NCBI RefSeq assembly: GCF_000807775.2
Contig: NZ_CP047385.1
Coordinates: forward strand, 5,208,001 to 5,272,000
Source: Pandoraea fibrosis
GTDB taxonomy: Bacteria > Pseudomonadota > Gammaproteobacteria > Burkholderiales > Burkholderiaceae
DNA: 64,000 bases
Reading direction: 5' to 3'
Every line of letters begins with the position of its first letter. Position 1 is the first letter of the stretch. Shown one piece after another: positions 16,314 to 25,711 of the stretch. The translations under genes and the position numbers were made by a program. The notes below the pieces were generated by a model. That model worked only from the letters and a program-made list of their open reading frames with translations. It searched no databases and had not been told where the DNA came from.

Positions 16314-17648
16314 TCAGTCGCGCGTCTCGAACGCTTTGTTGATCCGCAGGGCCAGCAAGGTGCACACCGTGCCCGAGAGCAGATAGGCGCTCACGGCGAC
16401 CAGACCAAACTCGGACGACAGCCCCAGAGCCACCAGCGGCGCGAACGCCGCACCGAACAGCCACGCGAAGTCGGTCGTAAGCGCCGCCCCGGTGTAGCGG
16501 AAGCGCTGCTCGAAGTTTGACGTCACCGTGCCGGCTGCCTGCCCATACGACAGACCGAGCAGCGCGAAGCCCACCAGAATGAAGATGTCCTGCTGTGTCG
16601 ATCCGCCGCCCATCAGGAACGGCGCGAAGAGCGCGAACACGCCGATGAAAATGGCGAAAAGGCCGAGCGTCGTGCGCCGGCCGATGCGGTCGGCGATGCG
16701 TCCGGAAATGACCGTGCACACAATCGCAATCGCCGCCCCGCAAAGTTGCACGATCAACACACTGTTCAGATCCTGTGTGTTTTGCAGGGCAATCCACGAC
16801 AGGGGGAACACCGTCACCAAGTGAAACAGCGCGTAGCTGGCGAGCGCGGCAAACGCACCGAGAAAGATGTTGTAGCCCTGCGAGCGCATCATCTCTCGCG
16901 TGCTGATCGGCTCCAATTGCCCTTCTTCCAGCATCTCCGTGTACTCGTGCGTCACCACCAGACGCAGCCGCGCGAACAGCGCCACCACGTTCACGGCGAA
17001 CGCCACGTAGAACGGGTACCGCCAGCCCCATGTGAGGAAGTCGTCGGACTCAAGGCTCCAGTGCAGGAACAGGAACAGACCGGCCGCGATGATGAAGCCG
17101 ATCGGTGCGCCCAACTGCCCCATCATCGAATACCAGCCGCGCCGTTGCGGTGGGGCGTTCATCGCGAGCAGCGATGGCAGACCATCCCACGAACCACCGA
17201 AACCGATGCCCTGAACCAGGCGGAAAAATGCCAGCAGCCAGATCGCGCGATCGCCCAGCACGGCGTATCCCGGCAGGAAAGCCATGCCGGCCGTGGCCGT
17301 GCCAAGTACGAACAGCGCTGCAGTGAGCTTCACACTGCGCCCCCAGCGGCGCTGCACGTTCATGAACAACGCGGTGCCGAAGGGGCGCGAGATAAATGCG
17401 AAGGAGAAGATCGTGAACGCGTACAGCAGGCCTTTCAGCCCGTCGGCGAACGGAAAGAAAACGTGGGGAAAGACGAGGACAGCGGCGATACCGAACACAA
17501 AAAAGTCGAAGTACTCGGAGGTACGTCCGACGACCACACCGACGGCGATTTCCTCCGGCGCAATGCGGGACTTGCTCCCGTGATCATGCGCCGTCGTCGC
17601 GACGGTGACGCCCTGCGGCGTCGGCGTTTGATGAGCACTGCTTGACAT
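16314..17648 (-). CDS. MFS transporter, metabolite:H+ symporter (MHS) type
   Basis: 444 residues from the ATG at 17648, with AGGGGG nine bases upstream. It shows the MHS pattern: a cytosolic N-terminus, then S-E-Y-F-D-F-F-V-F-G-I-A, R-P-F-G-T-A-L-F and L-V-Q-G-I-G-F-G-G-S-W-D-G. About twelve membrane segments are visible. Relatives import organic acids such as citrate, 2-oxoglutarate, shikimate or proline/betaine. The usual G-E-W motif after R-x-x-Q-G is replaced by G-S-W-D-G, so specificity cannot be read from it. It is a single-gene unit between a LysR gene and the cyo operon; no enzyme for its substrate is adjacent. Confidence 0.85.
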   Translation of the reverse strand: MSSSAHQTPTPQGVTVATTAHDHGSKSRIAPEEIAVGVVVGRTSEYFDFFVFGIAAVLVFPHVFFPFADGLKGLLYAFTIFSFAFISRPFGTALFMNVQRRWGRSVKLTAALFVLGTATAGMAFLPGYAVLGDRAIWLLAFFRLVQGIGFGGSWDGLPSLLAMNAPPQRRGWYSMMGQLGAPIGFIIAAGLFLFLHWSLESDDFLTWGWRYPFYVAFAVNVVALFARLRLVVTHEYTEMLEEGQLEPISTREMMRSQGYNIFLGAFAALASYALFHLVTVFPLSWIALQNTQDLNSVLIVQLCGAAIAIVCTVISGRIADRIGRRTTLGLFAIFIGVFALFAPFLMGGGSTQQDIFILVGFALLGLSYGQAAGTVTSNFEQRFRYTGAALTTDFAWLFGAAFAPLVALGLSSEFGLVAVSAYLLSGTVCTLLALRINKAFETRD

Positions 17649-17808
17649 TATCGGACCCCCTTGCGGATCGGGATGACCATGACACTCGTGCCAGAAAAGC
17701 ATCGCAGGTATCGCGAATCGACGCTATAGGGTTTACCCTAGATTGATGCATCAGAGTGTGGGGGCCATGATGGGTCCGGTCTAAGGCTACGGTTCCATCG
17801 ATCGCAGC

Positions 17809-18843
17809 ATGACTTCCCCCAAGTTCGTTCGCGGGGTACTTTTGCTCCCCGCCGCCGCGTTGCTGTCCGGATGCAATACCGTATTGATGTCGCCATCGGG
17901 CGATCTCGCGGTAAGGCAGCGGGACATCATCATCGTTTCCACCGTCTTGATGTTGCTGATCATCGTTCCGGTGATCGTGTTGACATTACTCTTTGCGTGG
18001 CGCTATCGCGCCTCGAACAAGAACGCCGTCTACACCCCCGAATGGGATCACTCGACGCTGCTCGAACTGCTCATCTGGGCCGCGCCGCTGCTGATCATCA
18101 TCGCGCTGGGAGCGCTCACCTGGGTGAGCACGCACAAGCTCGATCCCTACCGGCCGCTCGAGCGAATCGACGCCAGACGCGATCTGCTCCCCGACACGCG
18201 CCCGCTGACGGTGCAAGTGGTCGCGATGGACTGGAAGTGGTTGTTCTTCTATCCCGATCAGGGAATTGCCACCGTCAACGAGCTGGCGGCGCCGGTAGAT
18301 CGGCCGATCCGCTTCGAGATCACATCGACCACGATGATGAACTCGTTCTTCGTTCCTGCGCTGGCCGGTCAGATCTACGCCATGCCCGGCATGGAGACCA
18401 AGCTCCACGCGATCATCAACAAGCCCGGCGTTTATGACGGCTTCTCCGCGAACTACAGCGGGGCGGGCTTCTCGGGCATGCGATTCAAGTTCCACGGTCT
18501 CTCGGCAGACGACTTCGACGCCTGGGTGAAACAGGTCAAGGCGAAGGGCGACAACCTCTCGCGCGACAAGTACCTCGCGCTCGAGAAGCCGAGCGAATGG
18601 GTTCCCGTGCATTACTACGGCGATGTCGCGCCCGATCTCTATGACGCGATCCTGAACCGTTGCGTGCAGGCCGGGCAGCCCTGCCTGAAAGACATGATGG
18701 ACCAGCCCAATCACCAGCACGCGAGCAAAGCGCCCGCAGGCAGGACCGACGCGTTGCTTGCCAATGCGATGTGCACGGCGCAGAACACCGTGCAGTTCGC
18801 TTCCGGCATGCCACGTGCCCCCGGTGAAGGGCTCACGCAGTGA
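17809..18843 (+). CDS. cyoA: cytochrome o ubiquinol oxidase subunit II
   Basis: 344 residues. The lipoprotein signal L-L-S-G-C gives lipidated C22, two membrane segments follow (about 40-65 and 85-105), and then a periplasmic cupredoxin domain. That domain carries the F-I-V-P-A-L-A-G-Q-I-Y-A-M-P-G-M-like stretch (here F-F-V-P-A-L) but no CuA cysteine pair, as expected for a quinol oxidase. The C-terminus is about 30 residues longer than the E. coli protein. It is the first gene of cyoABCD-SURF1; the complex oxidises ubiquinol, reduces O2 to water and pumps protons. Confidence 0.96.
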   Translation: MTSPKFVRGVLLLPAAALLSGCNTVLMSPSGDLAVRQRDIIIVSTVLMLLIIVPVIVLTLLFAWRYRASNKNAVYTPEWDHSTLLELLIWAAPLLIIIALGALTWVSTHKLDPYRPLERIDARRDLLPDTRPLTVQVVAMDWKWLFFYPDQGIATVNELAAPVDRPIRFEITSTTMMNSFFVPALAGQIYAMPGMETKLHAIINKPGVYDGFSANYSGAGFSGMRFKFHGLSADDFDAWVKQVKAKGDNLSRDKYLALEKPSEWVPVHYYGDVAPDLYDAILNRCVQAGQPCLKDMMDQPNHQHASKAPAGRTDALLANAMCTAQNTVQFASGMPRAPGEGLTQ

Positions 18844-18908
18844 CGCACACCGCGCGCAACCCTCGACAATGATGCGCCTCGCGCGCGAATGATCCCAGGC
18901 TCTCGCTT

Positions 18909-20900
18909 ATGGACATCGTCAAGCTGATCTTCGGCCGCCTCACGATCGAGGCTATCCCGTACCACGAACCGATCCTGCTCGCGACGTTTGCGGGTGTGGC
19001 CATCGGCGGCATCGTCGTACTGGGCGCCATCACCTACTTCAAACTCTGGGGCTATCTGTGGCGTGAGTGGTTCACGAGCATCGATCACAAGAAGATCGGC
19101 ATCATGTACGTGATCCTCGGCATCATCATGTTGCTCCGCGGCTTTGCCGACGCCGCGATGATGCGCCTGCAACAAGCGGTCTCGTTCGGCGACAACATGG
19201 GGTATCTGCCGCCGCACCACTACGACCAGATCTTCACGGCGCACGGCGTGATCATGATCTTCTTCGTGGCGATGCCGCTCGTGACCGGGCTCATGAACTT
19301 CGTGGTGCCGCTGCAAATCGGTGCGCGCGACGTGGCGTTTCCGTTCCTCAACAACTTCAGCTTCTGGATGACGACGAGCGGTGCCGTGCTCGTGATGATG
19401 TCGCTGTTCGTCGGCGAATTTGCGCGCACTGGCTGGCTGGCGTATCCGCCCTTGTCCGGCGTGTTGCAGAGTCCGGACGTGGGCGTCGATTACTACATCT
19501 GGGCCTTGCAGATCGCGGGGATCGGCACCCTGCTCTCGGGGATCAACCTGCTCGTGACCATCGTGAAGATGCGCGCACCGGGCATGTCGATGATGCGCAT
19601 GCCGGTCTTCACGTGGACGTCGCTGTGCACCAACGTGCTGATCGTGGCCGCCTTCCCGGTGCTGACCGCCGTGCTCGCTCTGCTGGCACTGGATCGCTAC
19701 GCGGGCACCAACTTCTTCACGAACGATCTCGGCGGCAACGCCATGATGTACGTGAACCTGATCTGGATCTGGGGCCACCCCGAGGTCTACATTCTCGTGC
19801 TGCCGGTGTTCGGCGTGTTCTCCGAAGTCGTCTCCACGTTCTCCGGCAAGCGGCTGTTCGGCTACGCGTCGATGGTCTATGCGACGGTGGTGATTACCGT
19901 GCTGTCGTACCTCGTGTGGCTGCACCACTTCTTCACGATGGGCTCCGGCGCCAGTGTGAATTCGTTCTTCGGTATCACCACGATGATCATCTCGATACCG
20001 ACCGGGGCCAAGATATTCAACTGGCTGTTCACCATGTATCGCGGCCGTATCCGCTTTGAAGTGCCCATGCTGTGGACGGTCGGCTTCATGATCACGTTCG
20101 TCATCGGCGGCATGACCGGCGTGCTGCTCGCCGTGCCGCCAGCGGACTTCTCGCTGCATAACGGCCTGTTCCTGATCGCGCACTTCCACAACGTGATCAT
20201 CGGCGGCGTGATCTTCGGGATCATGGCGGCCATCACTTACTGGTTCCCGAAAGCCTTCGGCTACCGGCTCGATCCGTTCTGGGGCAAGTGCTCGTTCTGG
20301 TTCTGGTTCATCGGCTTCTACGTCGCCTTCATGCCGCTGTATCTGCTCGGTCTGATGGGCGTGACGCGGCGCATGAGCCACTTCGACGATATGTCGCTGC
20401 AGATCTGGTTCCAGGTCGCCGCCGTGGGCGCGCTGCTCATCGCCATCGGCATCGGATGCTTCATCATCCAGCTCGTGGTGAGTTTCATGCGCCGCGAGCA
20501 ACTGCGCGACGATACCGGCGACCCGTGGAATGGCCGCACGCTGGAGTGGTCGACGTCATCGCCGCCGCCGGCTTACAACTTCGCCTTCACGCCGCTCATT
20601 CACGATAACGACGCCTGGTGGCAAATGAAGCAGCACGGCTTCAAGCGTCCGGAGAATGGTTTCCTCCCGATTCACATGCCGAAGAACACCGGGGCGGGCA
20701 TCATCCTCGCCGGGCTTTCAACGGTCTGCGGCTTCGGGCTCATCTGGCACATGTGGCTGGTGGTGATCGTCGCGTTCGTGGCGCTGCTCGCCGTCGCGAT
20801 CGGTCACACGTTCAACTATCACCGCGAGTACTACATCCCGGCCGATCAGGTCGAACACACGGAGGCAGCGCGCACGCGACTGCTCGCCCAGCATGTCTGA
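18909..20900 (+). CDS. cyoB: cytochrome o ubiquinol oxidase subunit I
   Basis: 663 residues, the heme-copper catalytic subunit with about fifteen membrane helices. The quinol-site region L-L-R-G-F-A-D-A and the heme-ligand segment [10 protein letters not shown] match E. coli Cyo[10 protein letters not shown] carries the D-channel aspartate. W-G-H-P-E-V-Y holds the CuB histidine and its cross-linked tyrosine, H-H-F-F the other CuB histidines and H-F-H-N-V-I the heme ligands. It overlaps cyoC by eight bases. All key residues are present, so the enzyme should be active. Confidence 0.97.
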   Translation: MDIVKLIFGRLTIEAIPYHEPILLATFAGVAIGGIVVLGAITYFKLWGYLWREWFTSIDHKKIGIMYVILGIIMLLRGFADAAMMRLQQAVSFGDNMGYLPPHHYDQIFTAHGVIMIFFVAMPLVTGLMNFVVPLQIGARDVAFPFLNNFSFWMTTSGAVLVMMSLFVGEFARTGWLAYPPLSGVLQSPDVGVDYYIWALQIAGIGTLLSGINLLVTIVKMRAPGMSMMRMPVFTWTSLCTNVLIVAAFPVLTAVLALLALDRYAGTNFFTNDLGGNAMMYVNLIWIWGHPEVYILVLPVFGVFSEVVSTFSGKRLFGYASMVYATVVITVLSYLVWLHHFFTMGSGASVNSFFGITTMIISIPTGAKIFNWLFTMYRGRIRFEVPMLWTVGFMITFVIGGMTGVLLAVPPADFSLHNGLFLIAHFHNVIIGGVIFGIMAAITYWFPKAFGYRLDPFWGKCSFWFWFIGFYVAFMPLYLLGLMGVTRRMSHFDDMSLQIWFQVAAVGALLIAIGIGCFIIQLVVSFMRREQLRDDTGDPWNGRTLEWSTSSPPPAYNFAFTPLIHDNDAWWQMKQHGFKRPENGFLPIHMPKNTGAGIILAGLSTVCGFGLIWHMWLVVIVAFVALLAVAIGHTFNYHREYYIPADQVEHTEAARTRLLAQHV

Positions 20901-21561
20901 TACGACCGCAACGTTCCCGCCTGGGGGCGCCCCGCTCGGGGCCCACACGCCGAGTCCACCGCGCGACGGCGATCTGAAGTTCATGATGACGAGCGACTAT
21001 CACCCGCCCAACGGGACGTTGCTCGGCTTCTGGGTCTACCTGATGAGCGACTGTCTCGTCTTCGCCTGTCTGTTTGCGGCGTATGGCGTGCTCGGGCGCA
21101 ACTACGCGGGCGGGCCGACCGGCGCAGAGCTGTTCGAACTGCCGCTCGTCGCGGTGAATACGACCTTCCTGCTGCTCTCGTCGATCACCTACGGGTTCGC
21201 GATGCTGGAGATGCAAAAGCGCCGCCAAAGTGCCGTGCTCGGCTGGCTCGCCGTGACCGGCGTGCTCGGCGCGGCGTTCCTCTCGCTGGAACTGTACGAA
21301 TTCGCGACCCTCATTCACGAGGGCGCAGGCCCGTGGCGCAGCGCGTTCCTGTCGTCGTTCTTTACGCTGGTGAGCACGCACGGGCTGCACGTCACGTTCG
21401 GCATCATCTGGCTCATCACGCTGATGGTGCAAGTCGGCAAGCATGGCCTCACGGCGCCCAACCGCCGCCGGCTGATGTGCCTGTCGATGTTCTGGCACTT
21501 TCTCGACGTCGTGTGGATCGGCGTCTTCACGTTTGTCTATCTGATGGGAGTGCTGCCGTGA
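20893..21561 (+). CDS. cyoC: cytochrome o ubiquinol oxidase subunit III
   Basis: 222 residues with five membrane helices, typical of CyoC. The segment [16 protein letters not shown] matches the family, as do [10 protein letters not shown] and [10 protein letters not shown]. The gene begins inside the last codons of cyoB, and its TGA stop overlaps the GTG of cyoD. Translation of the four oxidase subunits is therefore closely coupled. The N-terminal 30 residues are a Pro/Gly-rich cytosolic tail. Confidence 0.96.
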   Translation: MSDTTATFPPGGAPLGAHTPSPPRDGDLKFMMTSDYHPPNGTLLGFWVYLMSDCLVFACLFAAYGVLGRNYAGGPTGAELFELPLVAVNTTFLLLSSITYGFAMLEMQKRRQSAVLGWLAVTGVLGAAFLSLELYEFATLIHEGAGPWRSAFLSSFFTLVSTHGLHVTFGIIWLITLMVQVGKHGLTAPNRRRLMCLSMFWHFLDVVWIGVFTFVYLMGVLP

Positions 21562-21959
21562 GCACCCACGACTCGACGATGCACGATGCCGACGGACACG
21601 ATCACGACCACGATCATGGCGACGAAGGGCCGCACAGCACGCTGCGCGGTTATGCGACCGGCTTCATCCTGTCGGTCGTGCTCACCGCCATTCCGTTCTG
21701 GTTCGTGATGGGCGGGGTGTTCGAGAAATCGAGCACTACCGCGATCATGATTCTCTTTCTGGGCGCGATTCAGATCGTTGTGCATATGATTTACTTCCTG
21801 CACATGAACGGGAAGTCCGAGGGCGGCTGGAACCTGCTGTCGCTGATTTTCACTATCGTGCTGGTCGTGATTACGCTGTCGGGATCGCTATGGGTGATGT
21901 ATCACCTGAACCAGAACATGATGCCGGGTATGATGCAGGATACGAAAAACCTTCCTTGA
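21558..21959 (+). CDS. cyoD: cytochrome o ubiquinol oxidase subunit IV
   Basis: 133 residues from a GTG that overlaps the cyoC stop (GTGA). Three membrane helices match CyoD, which helps CuB insertion and assembly of subunit I. The N-terminal tail is unusually His/Asp-rich ([14 protein letters not shown]), about seven histidines in 25 residues, and might bind copper or another metal. An internal ATG at 21579 is an alternative start that would still keep the His-rich tail. Confidence 0.94.
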   Translation: MSTHDSTMHDADGHDHDHDHGDEGPHSTLRGYATGFILSVVLTAIPFWFVMGGVFEKSSTTAIMILFLGAIQIVVHMIYFLHMNGKSEGGWNLLSLIFTIVLVVITLSGSLWVMYHLNQNMMPGMMQDTKNLP

Positions 21960-21971
21960 ACGGCATTCCCC

Positions 21972-22829
21972 TTGAGCAGCAATCGACTTCATGACTCGGG
22001 GGACGCACAGCGTCCCCCGCGCGCTTCCGGCGCTTCCGGCGCCCCCGCCCGTCCCTCTGCCCTGCGGCTGGTCATTCTCGGCGTCATTACGCTGGTGCTG
22101 ATCACGGTGTTCGCGTCTCTTGGCACCTGGCAGCTTCAGCGCCGCGCCTGGAAACTCGATCTCATCGAGCGCGTGAATTCACGCGTGCATGCACCGCCCG
22201 CGCCCGCCCCTGCCCGCTCGCAGTGGCCCGCCATCAATGCGGCCGACGACGAATATCGTCACGTTTCGCTCACCGGTGCGTATCAATTCGACAAGGACAC
22301 TCTCGTGCAGGCCGTCACCGATCTGGGCGGCGGGTACTGGGTGCTCACGCCGCTGCGCACGGCCGACGGCGACGAAGTGCTGGTCAACCGGGGCTTCGTG
22401 CCGCCGGGCTGGAAAGAGGCGGAGCCGCCCGCCCCGGCGGGTGACGTCACCGTCACCGGTCTGCTGCGCATGCCCGAGCCGGGGGGCGGGTTCCTGCGCA
22501 AGAACGCGCCATCGGAAAACCTCTGGTATTCGCGAGACGTCGCAGGCATCGCGGCCGCACGCGGCCTGACGGCAACCGACGTGGCGCCTTACTTCATCGA
22601 TGCCGACGGCAAGCCGGGCGCGAGCGCCGGCACCCACGCCGTTCGAGGCGATGCCGAAGCCGTCACCGGCAACGCGCCCGCACGCGACTACCCCGTGGGC
22701 GGACTCACCGTAGTGCAGTTCCCGAACAACCACATGAGCTATCTGTTGACGTGGTACGCCCTGGCCCTCATGTCAGCCGTGGCCGGCTGGTTCGTGATCC
22801 GGCTGGAACTGCGCAAGCGCGCAGACTGA
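21972..22829 (+). CDS. SURF1 family oxidase assembly protein
   Basis: About 285 residues. The nearest in-frame start is TTG at 21972; the only nearby ATG is out of frame. An N-terminal membrane segment (about 33-52, followed by L-G-T-W-Q-L-Q-R-R-A-W-K) and a C-terminal one (about 253-273) flank a periplasmic domain with V-N-R-G-F-V-P-P-G-W. This is the SURF1 pattern. SURF1 proteins assist heme insertion into heme-copper oxidases, and here the gene closes the cyo operon 12 bases after cyoD. No heme O synthase gene (cyoE) follows, so it must lie elsewhere. It converges on a MocR gene 19 bases away. Confidence 0.88.
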   Translation: MSSNRLHDSGDAQRPPRASGASGAPARPSALRLVILGVITLVLITVFASLGTWQLQRRAWKLDLIERVNSRVHAPPAPAPARSQWPAINAADDEYRHVSLTGAYQFDKDTLVQAVTDLGGGYWVLTPLRTADGDEVLVNRGFVPPGWKEAEPPAPAGDVTVTGLLRMPEPGGGFLRKNAPSENLWYSRDVAGIAAARGLTATDVAPYFIDADGKPGASAGTHAVRGDAEAVTGNAPARDYPVGGLTVVQFPNNHMSYLLTWYALALMSAVAGWFVIRLELRKRAD

Positions 22830-22848
22830 GACGCAGGACGACGCGGAC

Positions 22849-24294
22849 TTACCTTGCCGCCGCCGCAATGGCGTCGGCGATCCGCGTCGCAATCTCCGGC
22901 AAGCGCGCATCGTCGAGCGCGGCGTAGCCGAGCACCAGCGCAGGCGCCACGGTCTGCGAGCGGGTGAACTCCCCCAGCCCTTCCACGAATACCTCCTGCT
23001 CGCGCAGCGTTGCGACGAGCGCCGCCTCGTCGACTTGCAACGGCAACCAGAGGACGAAGTGAAATCCCGCATGCTCGCCCGTCACGCGGCACGGTGGGGT
23101 CATCCGCGAACGAAGTCCATCCAGCAACAGATTGCGGCGGCGCAGATAAACACTGCGCGACGCGCGCAGATGCCGCGCAAAATCACCGGCATCGATATAG
23201 CTCGCCAACGCCATCTGCTCGATGAGACTATTGGCGCGCCCCGACGCCGAGCGCAGCCCCGCGATTCGGGTGAGCAACGCCGCAGGGGCCAGCAAATAGC
23301 CGATGCGCAGCGACGGAAATAGCGTCTTGTTGAAGCTGCTGCAATGAATCACCCGAGCCTGCGTATCGATCGCCTTGAGCGCCGGCAGCGGCGCACTGCC
23401 GTAGCTGAACTCGCTGTCGTAGTCGTCCTCGACGATCCACACGCCGCGCGACGCCGCCCATTCCAGCAGTTGCATGCGACGATTGATCGACATCGTGGTG
23501 CCCAGCGGCGCCTGATGCGCAGGGGTGACGTAGGCAATGCCCGAGCGCCCCGCCCCGGCGCGCTCTGCGGCCTCCACGACGAAGCCTTCGTCGTCGACCG
23601 GCACGCTCACACAGCGCTGCGTCGGCGCCTTGAGCAACGACGCCAGATTCTTGTATCCGGGATCTTCGAAGTAGAACGCAGTGGTGTCGTCCGCCAGCAC
23701 GTCGGTGACGAGATCGATCGCATGACGAATCCCTGTGGTCACGACGATCTCGGCGGCGTCGCATGCAATACCGCGCGTCACACGGACATAACGCGCGATG
23801 CTCTCGCGCAGTGGCAAATAGCCGCGCGGATCGGTATCGGCCAACAACTCGGGGGTGACCGCACGCAAGGCGCGGTTCATGTGCTTGCGCCACGCGGGCA
23901 GGGAGAAGAGCGCGGCATCCACCGAACGGCCGGTCTTGAGTGCAATCGACGCCGCGTTTTCGGGCAATGGGGCGGCAAGCATTCCGGCATCCTGCGCCGC
24001 ATGCGTCGATGCCACGGCCGCCGACAGGTCCGCCACCACTTCAGTACCCGCGCCAACGCGGCTTGCCACATACCCTTCCAGCGTCAGTTGCTCGAACGCC
24101 AGCTCGACGATCCCGCGCGACACGCCCCACCGCTCCGCCAGCGTGCGCGTGGACGGCAACCGGTCGCCCCGGCGCAACTCGCCCGCCACGATGCGCTCGC
24201 GCACACAACGATAGACCCACGCCTGACGTGTCTCCTTCTCATGGCGATCCGCTAGCGGCAGTTCAAGCGATTGACTGAGGTGTCGTCGGCGCAT
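22849..24294 (-). CDS. MocR/GntR-family PLP-dependent transcriptional regulator
   Basis: 481 residues from the ATG at 24294; the upstream in-frame extension is Arg-rich and unlike the family. A GntR winged helix (about 20-85: R-L-P-S-T-R-T-L-A-E-R-W-G-V-S-R) is followed by a class I aminotransferase fold. That fold includes D-Y-D-S-E-F-S-Y, and S-S-F-N-K-T-L-F-P-S-L-R-I-G-Y carries the PLP lysine. MocR proteins use PLP and an amino compound as effector (GabR and PdxR are models). It is divergent from a short M24 hydrolase gene, its likely target. Confidence 0.93.
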   Translation of the reverse strand: MRRRHLSQSLELPLADRHEKETRQAWVYRCVRERIVAGELRRGDRLPSTRTLAERWGVSRGIVELAFEQLTLEGYVASRVGAGTEVVADLSAAVASTHAAQDAGMLAAPLPENAASIALKTGRSVDAALFSLPAWRKHMNRALRAVTPELLADTDPRGYLPLRESIARYVRVTRGIACDAAEIVVTTGIRHAIDLVTDVLADDTTAFYFEDPGYKNLASLLKAPTQRCVSVPVDDEGFVVEAAERAGAGRSGIAYVTPAHQAPLGTTMSINRRMQLLEWAASRGVWIVEDDYDSEFSYGSAPLPALKAIDTQARVIHCSSFNKTLFPSLRIGYLLAPAALLTRIAGLRSASGRANSLIEQMALASYIDAGDFARHLRASRSVYLRRRNLLLDGLRSRMTPPCRVTGEHAGFHFVLWLPLQVDEAALVATLREQEVFVEGLGEFTRSQTVAPALVLGYAALDDARLPEIATRIADAIAAAAR

Positions 24295-24410
24295 GGCAAG
24301 GATTCGGCGAAGGGTGAGCGAAAGCATGCAACGGGTTGCGGCGTGCCATGTCGCCATGTCGCCACGCCGCCGGAAGCCATCCAAAGTGGCCCAATCGGGA
24401 CCGCGACAAA

Positions 24411-24461
24411 TGGCGCTTCGAATTATACAAGTAAGACCGTATGCTTATCGGCGTGGCGCTT
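24411..24461. repeat. short direct repeats flanking an AT-rich core in MocR/M24 promoter
   Basis: TGGCGCTT occurs at 24411-24418 and again at 24454-24461, about four helical turns apart, on either side of an AT-rich core (24420-24448). GACAA and TTGTC flank the outer edges as an inverted pair. MocR-type regulators often bind two directly repeated half-sites, so this is a candidate operator in the 229-base divergent region. Evidence is by position only. Confidence 0.3.
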
Positions 24462-24523
24462 GTCATGCAGGTTGCAACGCGACGGGCGGCCCCCAAAGTC
24501 ATAAAGATCAGTGGAGAGATTCA

Positions 24524-25183
24524 ATGGAGTTGGCACAACGAGAAGCGGTCGGGGCGAAGTTCAGCGCCGCCGCCATGCAGCGCGCGCAGGCCCTCACATG
24601 GGAAGCGACCGAAAAGATCGCCGCCCTGATCAAGCCCGGCATGCGCGAATCGGAAGCGATTGCCGCGAGCAAGACGCTGCTCGGCACACTCGGCATGGAC
24701 CGCATCTGGCACCCCGTGCTGATCCGCTTCGGCGAAAACACGCTGCGCACGTTCAGTGAGCGCAGCGAAAACGACCCGGTACTGGGCGACGACGACATCT
24801 ACTTCATCGACATCGGCGTGGTGTTTGGTGCGCACGAGGGCGATTGCGGCTTCACGCGCACAACCGGCACCGATCCCGAGATGCAACGCTGTGCCGACGA
24901 CGCGAAGCGCCTGTTCGACATCGTGCAGGAACACTGGCGCACGCAGGGCGTAAGCGGTGTGGCGCTGTACGAGTTCGCGAAGGCGCAGGCCGAGGCGATG
25001 GGCTGGGTGCTCAACCTCGATATGAAGGGCCATCGCGTGAGCGACTTCCCGCACGCCATCTACAAGGCCGGCAAACTCGCCGATCTGGCAGATACACCCA
25101 GCGGTGGTCTGTGGATTCTGGAGATCCAGATCGCGCACCCGACACGTGCGTTCGGCGCGTTCTACGAAGACCTGCTGGTCTGA
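24524..25183 (+). CDS. short M24 (pita-bread) metallopeptidase-family hydrolase
   Basis: 219 residues from the ATG at 24524, preceded by GGAGAG. Only the M24 catalytic fold is present, without the N-terminal creatinase domain of prolidases. The metal ligands seem complete: D in F-I-D-I-G and D eleven residues later in H-E-G-D, H in G-H-R-V-S-D-F-P-H, E in W-I-L-E-I and E in F-Y-E-D-L-L. The C-terminus is truncated compared with aminopeptidase P. A paralogue with the same shape lies at 48165-48878. The substrate is unknown; the divergent MocR gene hints at an amino acid, dipeptide or amine-linked compound. Confidence 0.8.
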   Translation: MELAQREAVGAKFSAAAMQRAQALTWEATEKIAALIKPGMRESEAIAASKTLLGTLGMDRIWHPVLIRFGENTLRTFSERSENDPVLGDDDIYFIDIGVVFGAHEGDCGFTRTTGTDPEMQRCADDAKRLFDIVQEHWRTQGVSGVALYEFAKAQAEAMGWVLNLDMKGHRVSDFPHAIYKAGKLADLADTPSGGLWILEIQIAHPTRAFGAFYEDLLV

Positions 25184-25197
25184 TCGACCGGGTCCAA

Positions 25198-25226
25198 TGA
25201 GCGGCAACGATTGGCGTTGCCGCTCA
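25198..25226. terminator. perfect 12-bp hairpin after the M24 gene
   Basis: TGAGCGGCAACG (25198-25209) pairs completely with 25215-25226 around a five-base loop, 15 bases after the M24 stop. No T tract follows on the plus strand, so it may end transcription with Rho help or protect the 3' end of the mRNA. The structure is certain from sequence; the role is inference. Confidence 0.55.
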
Positions 25227-25711
25227 ACACCGCGTTCCATCCAACGCCCCCCTCCCGTCGCCGCGTGCCACCTCGCACGAAAGCGTGACGCATGCGCCGG
25301 CACCGAGTCGATGACGACGTGGTGACAGCGCAACAGCCTCGGGGTCGATTCGCCTCGCGATCCGCCTCATTTCGACGGACAATCCCCCGTCTTCATCTGG
25401 CCCCAAATATCATCCAGCGCTTGCCAGTGAAGGCGCGAACGCCTTTTCGCGAAATGTCCAGTGCCACCCGAGATCGCGTCGTGGCCCGCCGCCCGGACTT
25501 TTGGCGCATCTTTCCCCAATTACCCGTTATGCGTTAACGTTCGATAGTCGACGGAACTTTTACGCACGTCAGTCATACGGCAGCGGAGACGTCGCCCCGG
25601 AACAGCGCCGGCCTCAGGCGCGGTACGAGGGCGAGCTTGCCGATCGTGCGTCCGTCGCCGGCGCAGTTGACGTTCCATTTATCTCGCTCAGACAAGAACC
25701 ATAGAAAGACG
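25227..25711. other. intergenic region, likely ggt promoter and leader
   Basis: About 485 bases between the M24 gene hairpin and the secreted gamma-glutamyltransferase gene. The part near 25515-25565 is noticeably richer in A+T and is the best place for a promoter, but I cannot fix the boxes. Short open frames here lack ribosome sites and family features, so I call no gene. Confidence 0.4.

Noticed and set aside
18711..20501. Long minus-strand open frame (596 codons) opposite cyoA/cyoB
   Set aside because: His/Asp/Arg/Glu-rich translation typical of an antisense frame in high-G+C DNA; the plus strand clearly encodes CyoB.
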